The notes under the pieces: model-generated
Told to the model about the DNA's origin: nothing
The model's database searches: none
What the model saw: only the letters and a program-made list of their open reading frames with translations
Source of the DNA: Hathewaya limosa
Lineage (GTDB): Bacteria > Bacillota > Clostridia > Clostridiales > Clostridiaceae
Reading direction: 5' to 3'
Assembly (NCBI RefSeq): GCF_030815255.1
Contig: NZ_JAUSWN010000004.1
Coordinates: forward strand, 81,067-145,066
DNA: 64,000 nucleotides
Translations under genes and position numbers: made by a program
Shown here: one piece after another, positions 44,009 to 53,102 of the stretch
Layout of the letters: every line of letters begins with the position of its first letter
Position numbering within the stretch: the stretch's first letter is position 1

Positions 44009-45131
44009 ATAATTTTTTTATTTTATTTATGATAATAGGAATTAATAATAAAATGCTTATTATAAGAACATAGGATATTAAATCTAAATTATTTATTGTA
44101 TGATTTAAACTAAAGGTTGGTAAAGTATTAAAACTTATAAAATAAATACTTATAGTAAGTAATGAACTTAAGATACCTTGAAAAAATTTTCTTAATATAT
44201 ATTTTTTAATAGAAAAATTAAACTTATAAAGAAAAGAATATACTTGTAGAATTATGCATATGCCACTAAAAGATATTAAAAAGCTTATAAAACCTAATTT
44301 TAGAAACATAGGTATATTTAACAACGAAATACTATTACATCCATTAGTTATTTCTAAAATACCTAAAGATAGTGAACTAATTAGCCCAGTAAATTCTTTA
44401 TTTAAAAAAGCGATACTAAAAAAAGTATTGCTTTTTATTATTTCCATAAGCATAGAAAAAATAATAACAAATCCACCAACACGTAAAGTTACACTAATGG
44501 CATCTTCTACACTTTTTGAAAAAGCCGTAGAGAAGTTTTTTACAGGAATATAAGGATGACTATTTAAATAATTATTGGAGTTATAATTATTATCTCTTTT
44601 ATCCTTAAGTAATAAACCCATTAAAAAACAAGATAAATAATTAGAACAAAGTAATATATATCCGAAGTATTTATTTTTCAGCATTGTTAAAGAAATAGAA
44701 CCTACTATGAAAAGAGGACTTGCATTAGAGGCTATATTTAAAAGTTTTTCTGCAGTATTAAAATCTATAATTTTTGCTTCGTATAAATCTGCAGTATATT
44801 TTGCTCCCATTGGGTAACCACATAGAGCACTTAAAATTAAAACTACAGAAGATTGTAATGGAAGTCCTAAAGGTTTGCATAAAATAGGTCCTAAAAGTTT
44901 TGCATAAATATATGCTCCATTAAAGGCTACTATTAAATTGCAAATAACTAAAAAAGGAAATAAGCATGGAAAAAGTGCTGTAATAAAAAGTCTTAAGCCA
45001 TTTAAAGAACCATTTATACATGGTTTAGGAAAAATTAATATGTTTACAATTAAAATACTTAAGAGAAAAATAAAAATTTTGTTTGAATTTTTATTTATAT
45101 TCTTTTCTCCAATTATGTTTTTACTACTCAA
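44001..45131 (-). CDS. ylbJ: YlbJ, sporulation integral membrane protein
   Basis: YlbJ is a multi-pass protein of the nucleoside-recognition (Gate) family, needed for spore cortex formation in Bacillus. The 376 residues have about eight hydrophobic segments and motifs FPCLFPFLVICNLI, ALCGYPMGAKYTADLYE and NIASNASPLFIVG. The start is TTG at 45131 on the minus strand, after AAAAGGTAGG. It lies downstream of tmcAL with a 67-base gap. The same association of coaD, ylbJ and ylbM is seen in Bacillus, but here ylbJ is inverted relative to coaD. Confidence 0.92.
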   Translation of the reverse strand: MSSKNIIGEKNINKNSNKIFIFLLSILIVNILIFPKPCINGSLNGLRLFITALFPCLFPFLVICNLIVAFNGAYIYAKLLGPILCKPLGLPLQSSVVLILSALCGYPMGAKYTADLYEAKIIDFNTAEKLLNIASNASPLFIVGSISLTMLKNKYFGYILLCSNYLSCFLMGLLLKDKRDNNYNSNNYLNSHPYIPVKNFSTAFSKSVEDAISVTLRVGGFVIIFSMLMEIIKSNTFFSIAFLNKEFTGLISSLSLGILEITNGCNSISLLNIPMFLKLGFISFLISFSGICIILQVYSFLYKFNFSIKKYILRKFFQGILSSLLTISIYFISFNTLPTFSLNHTINNLDLISYVLIISILLLIPIIINKIKKLFI

Positions 45132-45198
45132 ATTTTAAACCTACCTTTTAAGTGATTACATAATATGTATATTTTAATTTATACAAATTAATTCCTTA

Positions 45199-46407
45199 TT
45201 ATTTAATTATAATAGGCATTCTTAAATAATCATCATTATACTTTGTTGAACTGTTTAATAGACTATACATTTTTGTACCTTGAATATCTAGATTTAGAAA
45301 ATTATTTTTGATTTTAGGTAATTTTGTTATAAGTGGTATGTTAGAGTTTTTCTTCAATTCTCTTAGTATCTCCCTACCTTTGGAATTAAAACCTAATATT
45401 CTAGCATAGGGCACCTTAGAAGTTCTCATAGTGGTTATATCAAATTCATCGAATCCAACATAATACTGACATAAAATTCTACTAAGTCTTGTAAGTGCAT
45501 ATCGTTTACTTTTAGATTCTTCTAAAATCTCTTGGAAAGAATTCTTTTTTATAATGGCGTCTATAAGTCTATTTTCTAAACCTTCTTTAACATCAGGTAA
45601 TTTAGTTAAACTTTTAGGATTTGATAAAATCTTATATTTTAGATAAGGGATCATTTTATCTTCAAATACAAAATTATCATTAGAAAATTTTTCTAATGTC
45701 CTGAAGGTTTCATAAGGTAAATAATTTTTCAAATCTGACATAGGTAAATTGGATTTAAGATATTTTCTTATGGCAGTAGCGCTAGAAAATTTTAAAAGCT
45801 CTGTAGAATTATATGTTCCTCCTTCTCTTTTAATGGTAAAAGGTTTAATTTTGCTATTTAATCGAATTAAACTTTTTAAGTATTCTAAGGCTAGAATGTT
45901 ATTTGAAGAATTTAAAATTTCATCTAAGTTTTCTATAGAATAATTTAATGAATAAAAATATTCTGAGATGGCGTTGTTTCTAGCTTTAGGATAAGATAAA
46001 CCTTCGTTTAAATGATAAGATAAAAAATTTTTAAACTCTATAGGTTCTTTTATTAACATTTCTGCAATTTTACTTAATAAATTTAAGTTTCCAAGTTCAG
46101 ATCCAAAACATAAATTATTTATTATATTTAATTCATTTAACAAGCTTATGGCTCCAAAGGAAAAAAACTCAGCAGAAGAAATGGAATAAGCCATAGGGAG
46201 TTCTAAAATTAAATCAACACCATTTTTAAGTGCTATTTCAGTCCTTTGCCATTTATCTAAAATAGCAGGTGTACCTCGTTGAACAAAATTTCCACTCATT
46301 ACACAAACTATACAATCACAATAAGTTATTTCACGAGTTTTTCTTATATGATACAAATGTCCTTTATGAAAAGGATTATATTCAGTAATAATACCAGTTA
46401 TATTCAT
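45199..46407 (-). CDS. tmcAL: TmcAL (YlbM), tRNA-Met cytidine acetate ligase
   Basis: It acetylates C34 of elongator tRNA-Met using acetate and ATP. The N-terminus has the nucleotidyltransferase HxGH-type motif GIITEYNPFHKGHLYHI, then VMSGNFVQRGTPAIL and DLILELPMAYS. The C-terminal RNA-binding part includes YARILGFNSKG. Length 402. GAGGTG precedes the start. Its acetate substrate is a product of the neighbouring divergent pta-ackA genes, but the sequence shows no direct link. Confidence 0.95.
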   Translation of the reverse strand: MNITGIITEYNPFHKGHLYHIRKTREITYCDCIVCVMSGNFVQRGTPAILDKWQRTEIALKNGVDLILELPMAYSISSAEFFSFGAISLLNELNIINNLCFGSELGNLNLLSKIAEMLIKEPIEFKNFLSYHLNEGLSYPKARNNAISEYFYSLNYSIENLDEILNSSNNILALEYLKSLIRLNSKIKPFTIKREGGTYNSTELLKFSSATAIRKYLKSNLPMSDLKNYLPYETFRTLEKFSNDNFVFEDKMIPYLKYKILSNPKSLTKLPDVKEGLENRLIDAIIKKNSFQEILEESKSKRYALTRLSRILCQYYVGFDEFDITTMRTSKVPYARILGFNSKGREILRELKKNSNIPLITKLPKIKNNFLNLDIQGTKMYSLLNSSTKYNDDYLRMPIIIK

Positions 46408-46467
46408 TAAAACACCTCATTTTAAACTTTATTATATATTATAAATCAAATTTTATTAAAGTAAAAC

Positions 46468-46496
46468 TTGAATAAATTAAATAAAAAGGTTATATT
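46468..46496 (+). promoter_or_regulatory. Promoter of pta-ackA
   Basis: TTGAAT (46468-46473), a 17-base spacer and TATATT (46491-46496), in the divergent gap with tmcAL. Confidence 0.55.
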
Positions 46497-46552
46497 ATTA
46501 ATGTGTGTATATAATTTTCTAATTAAAGATATATCTCAAAGGGGGAAGGGAT

Positions 46553-47557
46553 ATGGAATTAATGAATAAAATTTGGAAAATGGCAAAAGAAGATAAAAAA
46601 ACAATTGTTTTGCCAGAAGGTGACGAAGAGAGAACAATTATTGCTAGTGAAAAAATAAAAAATGAAGGTCTTGCAAATGTAATATTAATTGGGAAAGAAG
46701 AAAATATTATTGAAAAGGCTAAATCACTAAAAGTTGATATTTCAAATATAAACATAATTGATCCTGAAAAGTCAGATAAGTTAGAGGCTTATACAAGTGA
46801 ATTTTACCAATTAAGAAAACATAAGGGAATTACTTTGGAAAAAGCTAAAGATGTAGTATTAGATCCTTTATATTTTGGAACTATGATGGTTAAACTTGGA
46901 GATGCAGATGGTATGGTATCAGGTGCCATACACACAACAGGAGATCTTTTAAGACCAGGACTTCAAATTGTAAAGACAGCACCAGGAATAAAAGTAGTAT
47001 CTAGTTTCTTTTTAATGAGTATTCCAAATTGTGAATACGGAGAGGATGGATTCTTATTATTCTCAGATTGTGCGGTTAATCCAAATCCCGATGCAGGACA
47101 GTTAGCATCAATAGCTATATCAACAGCAGACACAGCTAAGAATCTTTGCGGAATAGATCCTAAGGTTGCTATGTTATCTTTCTCAACAATGGGAAGTGCA
47201 AAGCATGAATTAGTAGAAAAAGTTCAGATTGCTACAAAACTTGCGAAGGAACAAAGAGAAGATTTAGAGATAGATGGTGAACTTCAATTAGATGCGGCTA
47301 TAGTAAAAAAAGTAGCTGATTTAAAAGCACCAGAAAGTAAAGTAGCAGGTAATGCTAATGTATTAATATTCCCAGATCTTCAGTCAGGAAACATAGGGTA
47401 TAAATTGGTACAAAGATTTGCTAAAGCAGAGGCAATAGGACCTATTAATCAAGGATTTGCAAAACCAATAAATGATTTATCACGTGGATGTTCTCCTGAA
47501 GATATAGTTAATGTAGTAGCTGTAACTGCAGTTCAAGCACAGGCACAACATAATTAA
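46553..47557 (+). CDS. pta: Phosphate acetyltransferase
   Basis: It converts acetyl-CoA and phosphate to acetyl phosphate. Family motifs are IVLPEGDEERTI at the N-terminus, DGMVSGAIHTTGDLLRPGLQI, FSDCAVNPNPDAGQLA and FPDLQSGNIGYKLVQR. Length 334. ATG 46553 is 7 bases after GGGGG; ATG 46562 would also be served by GAAGGG. ackA follows after 53 bases, giving the acetate and ATP-forming pathway of fermentation. Confidence 0.97.
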   Translation: MELMNKIWKMAKEDKKTIVLPEGDEERTIIASEKIKNEGLANVILIGKEENIIEKAKSLKVDISNINIIDPEKSDKLEAYTSEFYQLRKHKGITLEKAKDVVLDPLYFGTMMVKLGDADGMVSGAIHTTGDLLRPGLQIVKTAPGIKVVSSFFLMSIPNCEYGEDGFLLFSDCAVNPNPDAGQLASIAISTADTAKNLCGIDPKVAMLSFSTMGSAKHELVEKVQIATKLAKEQREDLEIDGELQLDAAIVKKVADLKAPESKVAGNANVLIFPDLQSGNIGYKLVQRFAKAEAIGPINQGFAKPINDLSRGCSPEDIVNVVAVTAVQAQAQHN

Positions 47558-47610
47558 TACAGCTATAAATAATATTAATATATATAGATTTATATGTAGG
47601 AGGAAATTAA

Positions 47611-48801
47611 ATGAAAATTTTAGTTATTAACTGTGGAAGTTCTTCATTAAAATATCAATTAATTGATATGGAAAGTGAAAAGGCTTTAGCAAAAGGATTA
47701 GTTGAGAGAATAGGAATAGAAGGTTCTATATTAACTCACAAAGCAGATGGAAAAGATAAACATATTATCCAAACTCCAATGAAAGATCATCAAGTAGCTA
47801 TAGAATTAGTATTAGGTGCTTTAACTGATAAAGAATATGGTGTAATAAGTGATATGAGCGAAATTTCAGCTGTTGGACACAGAGTTGTTCATGGTGGAGA
47901 AAAATATGCTAAATCTGTTTTAATTAATAATGATGTTATGACAAGTTTAGAAGAGTGTGCTAAATTAGCTCCTCTACATAACCCAGCAAATATTATAGGA
48001 ATTAATGCATGTAAAAAATTAATGCCAAATACTCCAATGAGTGTTGTATTTGATACTGCATTCCATCAAACAATGCCAGAAGAAGCTTATATTTATGCTC
48101 TTCCATATGAAGTTTATGAAGAAAATTCAGTAAGAAGATATGGAATGCATGGTACATCTCATAAGTTTGTATCAGGTGTTGCAGCTGAAATGATGGGTAA
48201 AAATATAGAGGATTTAAAAATAATTACTTGTCACTTAGGAAATGGTGCAAGTTTAACTGCTGTTAAAAATGGTAAATCTATAGATACTTCAATGGGATTC
48301 ACTCCACTTGAAGGATTAGTAATGGGAACTAGATGTGGAGATATAGATCCAGCTATAATTCCATTCCTAATGAAAGAAAAAAATCTTTCAGTTGAAGATA
48401 TAGATAAATTAATGAACAAAGAATCAGGTGTTTTAGGAATATCTGGTGTAAGTTCTGACTTTAGAGATATCGAAAATGCAGCAGAAGAAGGAAATCACAG
48501 AGCAAAACTTGCTTTAGATGTATTCCACTACAGAGTTAAACAATATATAGGAGCTTATGCTGCTATAATGAATGGTGTAGATTGCATCGTATTTACAGCT
48601 GGTCTTGGTGAAAACTCTATCTCTTCAAGAGAAATAATCTGTGAAAACATGGAATATTTAGGAGTTAAATTAGATAAAGAAAAGAACAATGTAAGAGGAA
48701 AAGCAGTAGAAGTAAGTGCTGATGATTCAAAGGTTAAAGTATTTGTAATTCCAACTAACGAAGAGCTAATGATTGCAAAAGAAACTTTAGCTTTACTATA
48801 G
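47611..48801 (+). CDS. ackA: Acetate kinase
   Basis: It makes ATP from acetyl phosphate and ADP. Motifs are ILVINCGSSSLKYQLI at the N-terminus, VGHRVVHGGEKY, VFDTAFHQTMP, RRYGMHGTSHKFVS, CHLGNGASLTAV and FTAGLGENS. Length 396 and the gene order with pta are typical. The codon choice looks more biased than in neighbouring genes, as expected for a highly expressed enzyme. Confidence 0.98.
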   Translation: MKILVINCGSSSLKYQLIDMESEKALAKGLVERIGIEGSILTHKADGKDKHIIQTPMKDHQVAIELVLGALTDKEYGVISDMSEISAVGHRVVHGGEKYAKSVLINNDVMTSLEECAKLAPLHNPANIIGINACKKLMPNTPMSVVFDTAFHQTMPEEAYIYALPYEVYEENSVRRYGMHGTSHKFVSGVAAEMMGKNIEDLKIITCHLGNGASLTAVKNGKSIDTSMGFTPLEGLVMGTRCGDIDPAIIPFLMKEKNLSVEDIDKLMNKESGVLGISGVSSDFRDIENAAEEGNHRAKLALDVFHYRVKQYIGAYAAIMNGVDCIVFTAGLGENSISSREIICENMEYLGVKLDKEKNNVRGKAVEVSADDSKVKVFVIPTNEELMIAKETLALL

Positions 48802-48824
48802 TATTATATAGTATAAAATTATAT

Positions 48825-48860
48825 AATTTGGAGTAAATTTATTTTGCTCCAAATTTTTAT
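48825..48860 (+). terminator. Terminator after ackA
   Basis: AATTTGGAG (48825-48833) pairs with CTCCAAATT (48847-48855), followed by TTTATTT. Confidence 0.8.
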
Positions 48861-48873
48861 TTAAAAAATAATC

Positions 48874-48902
48874 TTGACTTTTTCTCTTATTATTTATATA
48901 AT
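48874..48902 (+). promoter_or_regulatory. Promoter of yceD-rpmF
   Basis: TTGACT (48874-48879), a 17-base spacer and a perfect TATAAT (48897-48902). Confidence 0.75.
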
Positions 48903-48940
48903 AACTCTTGTTTAACAATATAAATAGCTAAGAGGTATGT

Positions 48941-49459
48941 ATGATGAAATTTGATTTAATAGAGTTAATGAATGGCAAAAAAGATAAAATTGAAGTACAT
49001 ACAGTTATTGAAAAAGAAAGTTTGAAGTTTGATGGAGAAGATATGAAATATTTGTCTCCTATAAGTTTAAATGGTTCTTTTCGCAGAAAGGGAGAACAAT
49101 TTTTCTTTAAAGCTAAGTATGATACTGTTTTAAATTTTACTTGTTCAAGATGTCTTAAGGAATTTCCACAAGAATTTCATTTAGAGTTAAATGAAACATA
49201 TTCAAGAAATCCTGAAAGTGAAGAAATAAGAAAGATAGAAGGAAATTCAGTAGATTTATATGAACTTATAGAAGAAAGTTTGTTTTTAAACATCCCAATT
49301 CAAAGATTATGTAAGGAATCTTGCAAAGGCCTATGTCCTTCATGTGGGATAAATTTGAATGAGAATATTTGTAAATGTAATTTAAATTTTGAACAAGAAG
49401 AAGAACAAGAGGAAGTGCTTGATCCGAGATTCGCAAAGCTAAAAAGCTTATTAAAATGA
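48941..49459 (+). CDS. yceD: YceD/DUF177 family protein
   Basis: This 172-residue protein is of the YceD (YlbN) family, which is linked to 23S rRNA accumulation in plants and bacteria. It has FTCSRCLKEF and a second cysteine cluster (CKESCKGLCPSCGINLN), a probable metal site, and a C-terminal DPRFAKLKSLLK. ATG 48941 and ATG 48944 are both close enough to AAGAGG to serve. It is co-transcribed with rpmF, the standard partner of this family. Confidence 0.92.
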   Translation: MMKFDLIELMNGKKDKIEVHTVIEKESLKFDGEDMKYLSPISLNGSFRRKGEQFFFKAKYDTVLNFTCSRCLKEFPQEFHLELNETYSRNPESEEIRKIEGNSVDLYELIEESLFLNIPIQRLCKESCKGLCPSCGINLNENICKCNLNFEQEEEQEEVLDPRFAKLKSLLK

Positions 49460-49507
49460 TAATAAGTTATAATAAACTTCATTCACAGGTTAAGGAGGTG
49501 TTTATTA

Positions 49508-49690
49508 ATGGCTCATCCAAAGAGAAAAACATCAAAAGGAAGAAGAGATCAAAGAAGAGCTCAAAACTTTAAGCTTAGCATGCCTGGTATAGTGGAATGT
49601 CCTCAATGCCATGAATTCAAACTAGCTCATAGAGTATGTAAGAATTGTGGATATTACAATAGTACAAAGGTAGTATCTGATGATAAATAA
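49508..49690 (+). CDS. rpmF: 50S ribosomal protein L32
   Basis: The 60-residue protein begins MAHPKRKTSKGRRDQRRAQN and has two CxxC pairs (CPQCHE, CKNCGYYN), the zinc-binding L32 form. The RBS is AAGGAGGTG. A strong terminator follows, so plsX is transcribed separately. Confidence 0.98.
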   Translation: MAHPKRKTSKGRRDQRRAQNFKLSMPGIVECPQCHEFKLAHRVCKNCGYYNSTKVVSDDK

Positions 49691-49691
49691 T

Positions 49692-49722
49692 AAGAAAGTC
49701 GAAAGACTTTCTTTTATTTTTA
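49692..49722 (+). terminator. Terminator after rpmF
   Basis: AAGAAAGTC (49692-49700) pairs with GACTTTCTT (49705-49713) around a GAAA tetraloop, followed by TTATTTTT. Confidence 0.88.
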
Positions 49723-49745
49723 AGTTTATATTTTTTGTAAAAATA

Positions 49746-49754
49746 TGATATAAT
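49746..49754 (+). promoter_or_regulatory. Extended -10 promoter of plsX
   Basis: TG-A-TATAAT (49746-49754) is an extended -10 element. The -35 position (TTATAT, 49726-49731) is weak. No FapR-like gene or clear operator is present. Confidence 0.45.
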
Positions 49755-49792
49755 AATTTTACAAAAAATATAAGTAAAAGAGAGGTTATTAT

Positions 49793-50800
49793 ATGATTAT
49801 AGCTGTAGATGGAATGGGTGGGGATAATTCTCCACAAGAGGTTGTAAAAGGATGTATAGAAGCATTAGAATGTTCAGGTATTAATATTATAATAACAGGT
49901 AAAGAAGAACTTATAAATAATGAATTGAGTAGGTATAATTATGATAAAAGTAGGATAGAAGTCTTACATGCCGAAGAAATAATTTCTAATAATGAGCATC
50001 CTGCTATGGCTATTAGAAAAAAGAAAAATTCTTCTTTATGTAAAGCTTTATATTTAGTTAGAGAAGGAAAGGCAGATGCAGTTGTATCTGCAGGTAGTAC
50101 AGGTGCATTTTTAACAGGGGCTACATTAATTGTAGGAAGAATAAGAGGAATAGATAGACCAGCTTTTGCTCCGGTTATGCCAGGAAAGAATGGTGCCTTT
50201 ATGGTGACAGATGTAGGTGCAAATGTAGATTGTAAACCTAAAAATTTACTTCAATTTGCTCTTATGGGAAAAGTTTATTTTGAGAAGGTCTTAAAGATTT
50301 CCAATCCAAGTATAGGACTTATAAACATAGGAGTAGAAGAAGAAAAGGGTAATGAACTTACTAAGGAAGCTTTTAAGTTATTAAAAGAAACAGAATTAAA
50401 TTTTGTTGGTAATATTGAACCTAGAGATGTACCAAAAGGTGATACGAATATTTTAGTGTGTGATGGATTTGTAGGAAATACTATTTTAAAAATGTATGAA
50501 GGTGTTGCAAGTACTATTTTTTCAGTTTTAAAGGAAGGAATAATGTCTTCTTTTAGAACTAAAATAGGAGGAATTTTATTAAAACCTATATTTAGAAAAT
50601 TTAAAAAAGACTTTAACTATAAAGAATATGGTGGAGCGGCTTTTTTAGGTACTAAGGGTATATGTGTAAAAGCACATGGAAGTTCAGATTCAACAGCTTT
50701 TAAAAATGCAATAAAACAAGCCAAGTTTTTTTATGATAATAAAATTGTTGATGCAATAAAGGAAGAACTTGAAAGTTTAAAACAACTAGAAGAAAAATAG
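49793..50800 (+). CDS. plsX: PlsX, acyl-ACP:phosphate acyltransferase
   Basis: It converts acyl-ACP to acyl phosphate for phospholipid synthesis. Motifs are IAVDGMGGDNSPQEVVKG, AVVSAGSTGAFL, NVDCKPKNLLQFA and YGGAAFLGTKGICVKAHG. Length 335. acpP, the gene for its acyl carrier partner, is next. A FabH gene, often downstream, is absent here. Confidence 0.97.
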   Translation: MIIAVDGMGGDNSPQEVVKGCIEALECSGINIIITGKEELINNELSRYNYDKSRIEVLHAEEIISNNEHPAMAIRKKKNSSLCKALYLVREGKADAVVSAGSTGAFLTGATLIVGRIRGIDRPAFAPVMPGKNGAFMVTDVGANVDCKPKNLLQFALMGKVYFEKVLKISNPSIGLINIGVEEEKGNELTKEAFKLLKETELNFVGNIEPRDVPKGDTNILVCDGFVGNTILKMYEGVASTIFSVLKEGIMSSFRTKIGGILLKPIFRKFKKDFNYKEYGGAAFLGTKGICVKAHGSSDSTAFKNAIKQAKFFYDNKIVDAIKEELESLKQLEEK

Positions 50801-50871
50801 AAATAAAAATTAAATTATTACATATAATATAAGGAATTATAAAATAAATTATAAAAAATACAAAAAAATAG

Positions 50872-50900
50872 TTGCTAAAAATAAATAAAACGATTAATAT
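50872..50900 (+). promoter_or_regulatory. Putative promoter of acpP
   Basis: TTGCTA (50872-50877), a 17-base spacer and TAATAT (50895-50900), 47 bases before the acpP start. Confidence 0.5.
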
Positions 50901-50946
50901 TTATTTATAAATATTAAAAACCATGCTATTAATTGGAGGCGAAGGT

Positions 50947-51180
50947 ATGATTTTCGAAAAAGTTAAACAGATAATAGTTGATCAATTAAGTGTAAATGAA
51001 GATGAAGTTTTAATGGACTCTTCTTTTGTTGATGATTTAGGAGCAGATTCACTAGATGTAGTTGAATTTATAATGGCTCTAGAAGAAGAATTTGATATAG
51101 AAATTCCAGATGAGGCAGCTGAAAAGGTTGTTACTGTGGCAGACGTTGTTGAATACATAAAATCACGTGTAGATGAATAA
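50947..51180 (+). CDS. acpP: Acyl carrier protein
   Basis: This is the carrier for fatty acid synthesis. The 77 residues have the phosphopantetheine site GADSLDVVEF, with the modified serine at residue 35, and the acidic profile of ACP. ATG 50947 follows GGAGGCGAAGG, while an in-frame ATG at 50923 precedes that site and is rejected. rnc follows across a GC-rich hairpin. Confidence 0.96.
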   Translation: MIFEKVKQIIVDQLSVNEDEVLMDSSFVDDLGADSLDVVEFIMALEEEFDIEIPDEAAEKVVTVADVVEYIKSRVDE

Positions 51181-51182
51181 TA

Positions 51183-51210
51183 TAAGTCCCGCGCAGATAA
51201 GCGGGACTTA
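51183..51210 (+). promoter_or_regulatory. GC-rich hairpin between acpP and rnc without T tract
   Basis: TAAGTCCCGC (51183-51192) pairs perfectly with GCGGGACTTA (51201-51210) around an 8-base loop. AAATTC follows instead of a T run, so it may be a 3' stabiliser, a partial terminator or a processing site rather than a full terminator. Confidence 0.6.
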
Positions 51211-51245
51211 AATTCTTTAAATAAAGAATAAAAAGGAGTTAAATT

Positions 51246-51950
51246 ATGATGCAAAAGGAAAATGCAATTAATGAATTAGAAAAAATAATTGCAATCGAAT
51301 TTAAAGATAGATCTATATTAAGGACGGCTTTAACACATAGTTCCTACGCAAATCAAAGAAAGAATGTAGCTTATAACGAAAGATTAGAGTATTTAGGAGA
51401 TGCTGTTTTAGAATTAGTTATATCCGAATATTTATTCATAAATTATAAGGATAAGTTAGAAGGGGAACTAACTAAAATAAGGGCTACAATTGTATGTGAG
51501 ACTTCTCTTTATGAAATAGCGCAAAAGTGGAATTTAGGTAAGTTTATTATAATGAGTAAGGGTGAAGAACAAACTGGAGGAAGAACGAGAAATTCAATTT
51601 TAGCAGATTGTGTAGAAGCTATTATTGCAGCCGTGTACTTAGATAAGGGATTAGAAGTAGCTAAGAAATTTATATTAGATAATTTCATGGAAATTATAAA
51701 AAAAGCTATAAGTAATGAAATAATATTAGATTATAAAACTAAGCTACAAGAAATTCTGCAAAAAAATGGAGAAGTTTCTATAGTGTACGATTTAATTTCT
51801 TGTGAAGGTCCACCTCATAGACCAACTTTTTATGTTGAGGTTTGTATTAATGGAGAGGTTAAAGGAAAAGGTAAGGGATATAGTAAAAAGGAAGCTGAAC
51901 AAAATGCAGCTAAAGAAGTAATTTTAAGTATGGGGAATAGAAATGAGTAG
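51246..51950 (+). CDS. rnc: Ribonuclease III
   Basis: It cuts double-stranded RNA in rRNA maturation and mRNA decay. The catalytic signature is NERLEYLGDAVLELVISEYL, DCVEAIIAAVYLD follows, and a double-stranded RNA-binding domain fills the last 70 residues (KTKLQEILQKNG...GYSKKEAEQNAAKEVI). Length 234. AAAAGGAG precedes ATG 51246/51249. The end overlaps the next gene by 8 bases. Confidence 0.97.
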   Translation: MMQKENAINELEKIIAIEFKDRSILRTALTHSSYANQRKNVAYNERLEYLGDAVLELVISEYLFINYKDKLEGELTKIRATIVCETSLYEIAQKWNLGKFIIMSKGEEQTGGRTRNSILADCVEAIIAAVYLDKGLEVAKKFILDNFMEIIKKAISNEIILDYKTKLQEILQKNGEVSIVYDLISCEGPPHRPTFYVEVCINGEVKGKGKGYSKKEAEQNAAKEVILSMGNRNE

Positions 51951-53061
51951 AAGCCATTATATAATTCCAATTTTCGTTCCACATATAGGATGTCCTCATA
52001 ATTGTGTTTTTTGTAATCAAAATACAATTACAGGCAAAAAAGAAATTAAAGATTCTAATGTACAAGAAATTACTAAAAAAAGTTGTAGAAATATAATAGA
52101 AGAATATTTAAACACTATAAATAAATATGGCAATGAAGAAAAAGTAATAGAAGTATCCTTTTTTGGAGGAACATTCACAGCCATTCCGCTAGAGAAGCAA
52201 ATTGAATTATTAGAAGTAGCGTATGAATATAAATGTAAGGAAAAAATTAATTTTATAAGATTATCTACAAGACCTGATTATATAGATATTAGTGAGCTAA
52301 ATATTTTAAAAAAATATGGTGTAGATATAATAGAATTAGGTGTTCAATCTTTAGACAATGATGTTTTGAAATGTTCTGGTAGAGGCCATTCAAGTGATGT
52401 TGTTAAAACGGCATCTAATCTTATAAAAGAATTTAATATTACTTTAGGTATACAAGTTATGTTAGGACTTCCATGTGATAATTTTGCAAAAGATATTAAG
52501 ACGGCTAAGGAAGTATGCGAGATAAAACCAGACATTTGTAGAATATATCCTTCTTTAGTTATAAAAGATACTCCAATGGAAACTATGTTTAAAAAAGGAG
52601 AATATACTCCATATAGTTTAAAAGAAACTATTGAAATTTGTAAAATAGTATATAGTATGTTTATATCCAATGATATTAATGTTATACGTGTAGGACTTCA
52701 ACCTACAGAAGATATCAATGAAGGGGCAGAGGTTGTTACGGGACCCTTTCATCCGGCTTTTAGAGAGCTTATGGAAAGTTCACTTTTAAATGAAATGATT
52801 TTTAAATTTTTAAAGGATATAAATTCAAAAGAAATTCAAATAATCATTAATCCTAAAAATGTTTCTAAATTATATTCTAATAAAAAGTATTATTTTAATG
52901 AATATAATCATAAATATTACAATGGAAATATAGAAGTAATACAAGATTTCAATGTAGAAAAAGATGAAATAAAAATAAAGATCCAGGAAACTTGTAAAAC
53001 CATGTCGTTCAAAAAATTTCTTGAAATAAAGAGTAAAGAAGGAAATAAATATCTTTTGTAG
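51943..53061 (+). CDS. Elp3-like radical SAM protein of unknown substrate
   Basis: This 372-residue radical SAM protein has the cluster motif CPHNCVFCNQ, the conserved VSFFGGTFTAIP and IRLSTRPDYI, then ELGVQSLDNDVL and VMLGLPCDN. The layout resembles the radical SAM part of Elp3, but no acetyltransferase domain follows. It is conserved in clostridia between rnc and smc. Coupling to rnc by an 8-base overlap (ATGAGTAG) suggests a related RNA role, but this is inference. Confidence 0.85.
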   Translation: MSRSHYIIPIFVPHIGCPHNCVFCNQNTITGKKEIKDSNVQEITKKSCRNIIEEYLNTINKYGNEEKVIEVSFFGGTFTAIPLEKQIELLEVAYEYKCKEKINFIRLSTRPDYIDISELNILKKYGVDIIELGVQSLDNDVLKCSGRGHSSDVVKTASNLIKEFNITLGIQVMLGLPCDNFAKDIKTAKEVCEIKPDICRIYPSLVIKDTPMETMFKKGEYTPYSLKETIEICKIVYSMFISNDINVIRVGLQPTEDINEGAEVVTGPFHPAFRELMESSLLNEMIFKFLKDINSKEIQIIINPKNVSKLYSNKKYYFNEYNHKYYNGNIEVIQDFNVEKDEIKIKIQETCKTMSFKKFLEIKSKEGNKYLL

Positions 53062-53102
53062 AATATATAGTCATTACCATAATATTCTATAGGGGGTATA
53101 TC

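Noticed and set aside
44254..45138. Plus-strand open frames across ylbJ
   Set aside because: The minus-strand frame has clear YlbJ motifs and membrane segments; the plus frames are shadows.
45140..45175. SigE-like promoter for ylbJ (CATATTAT on the minus strand)
   Set aside because: The -35 candidate does not fit at a usable distance, and the region is too AT-rich to judge.
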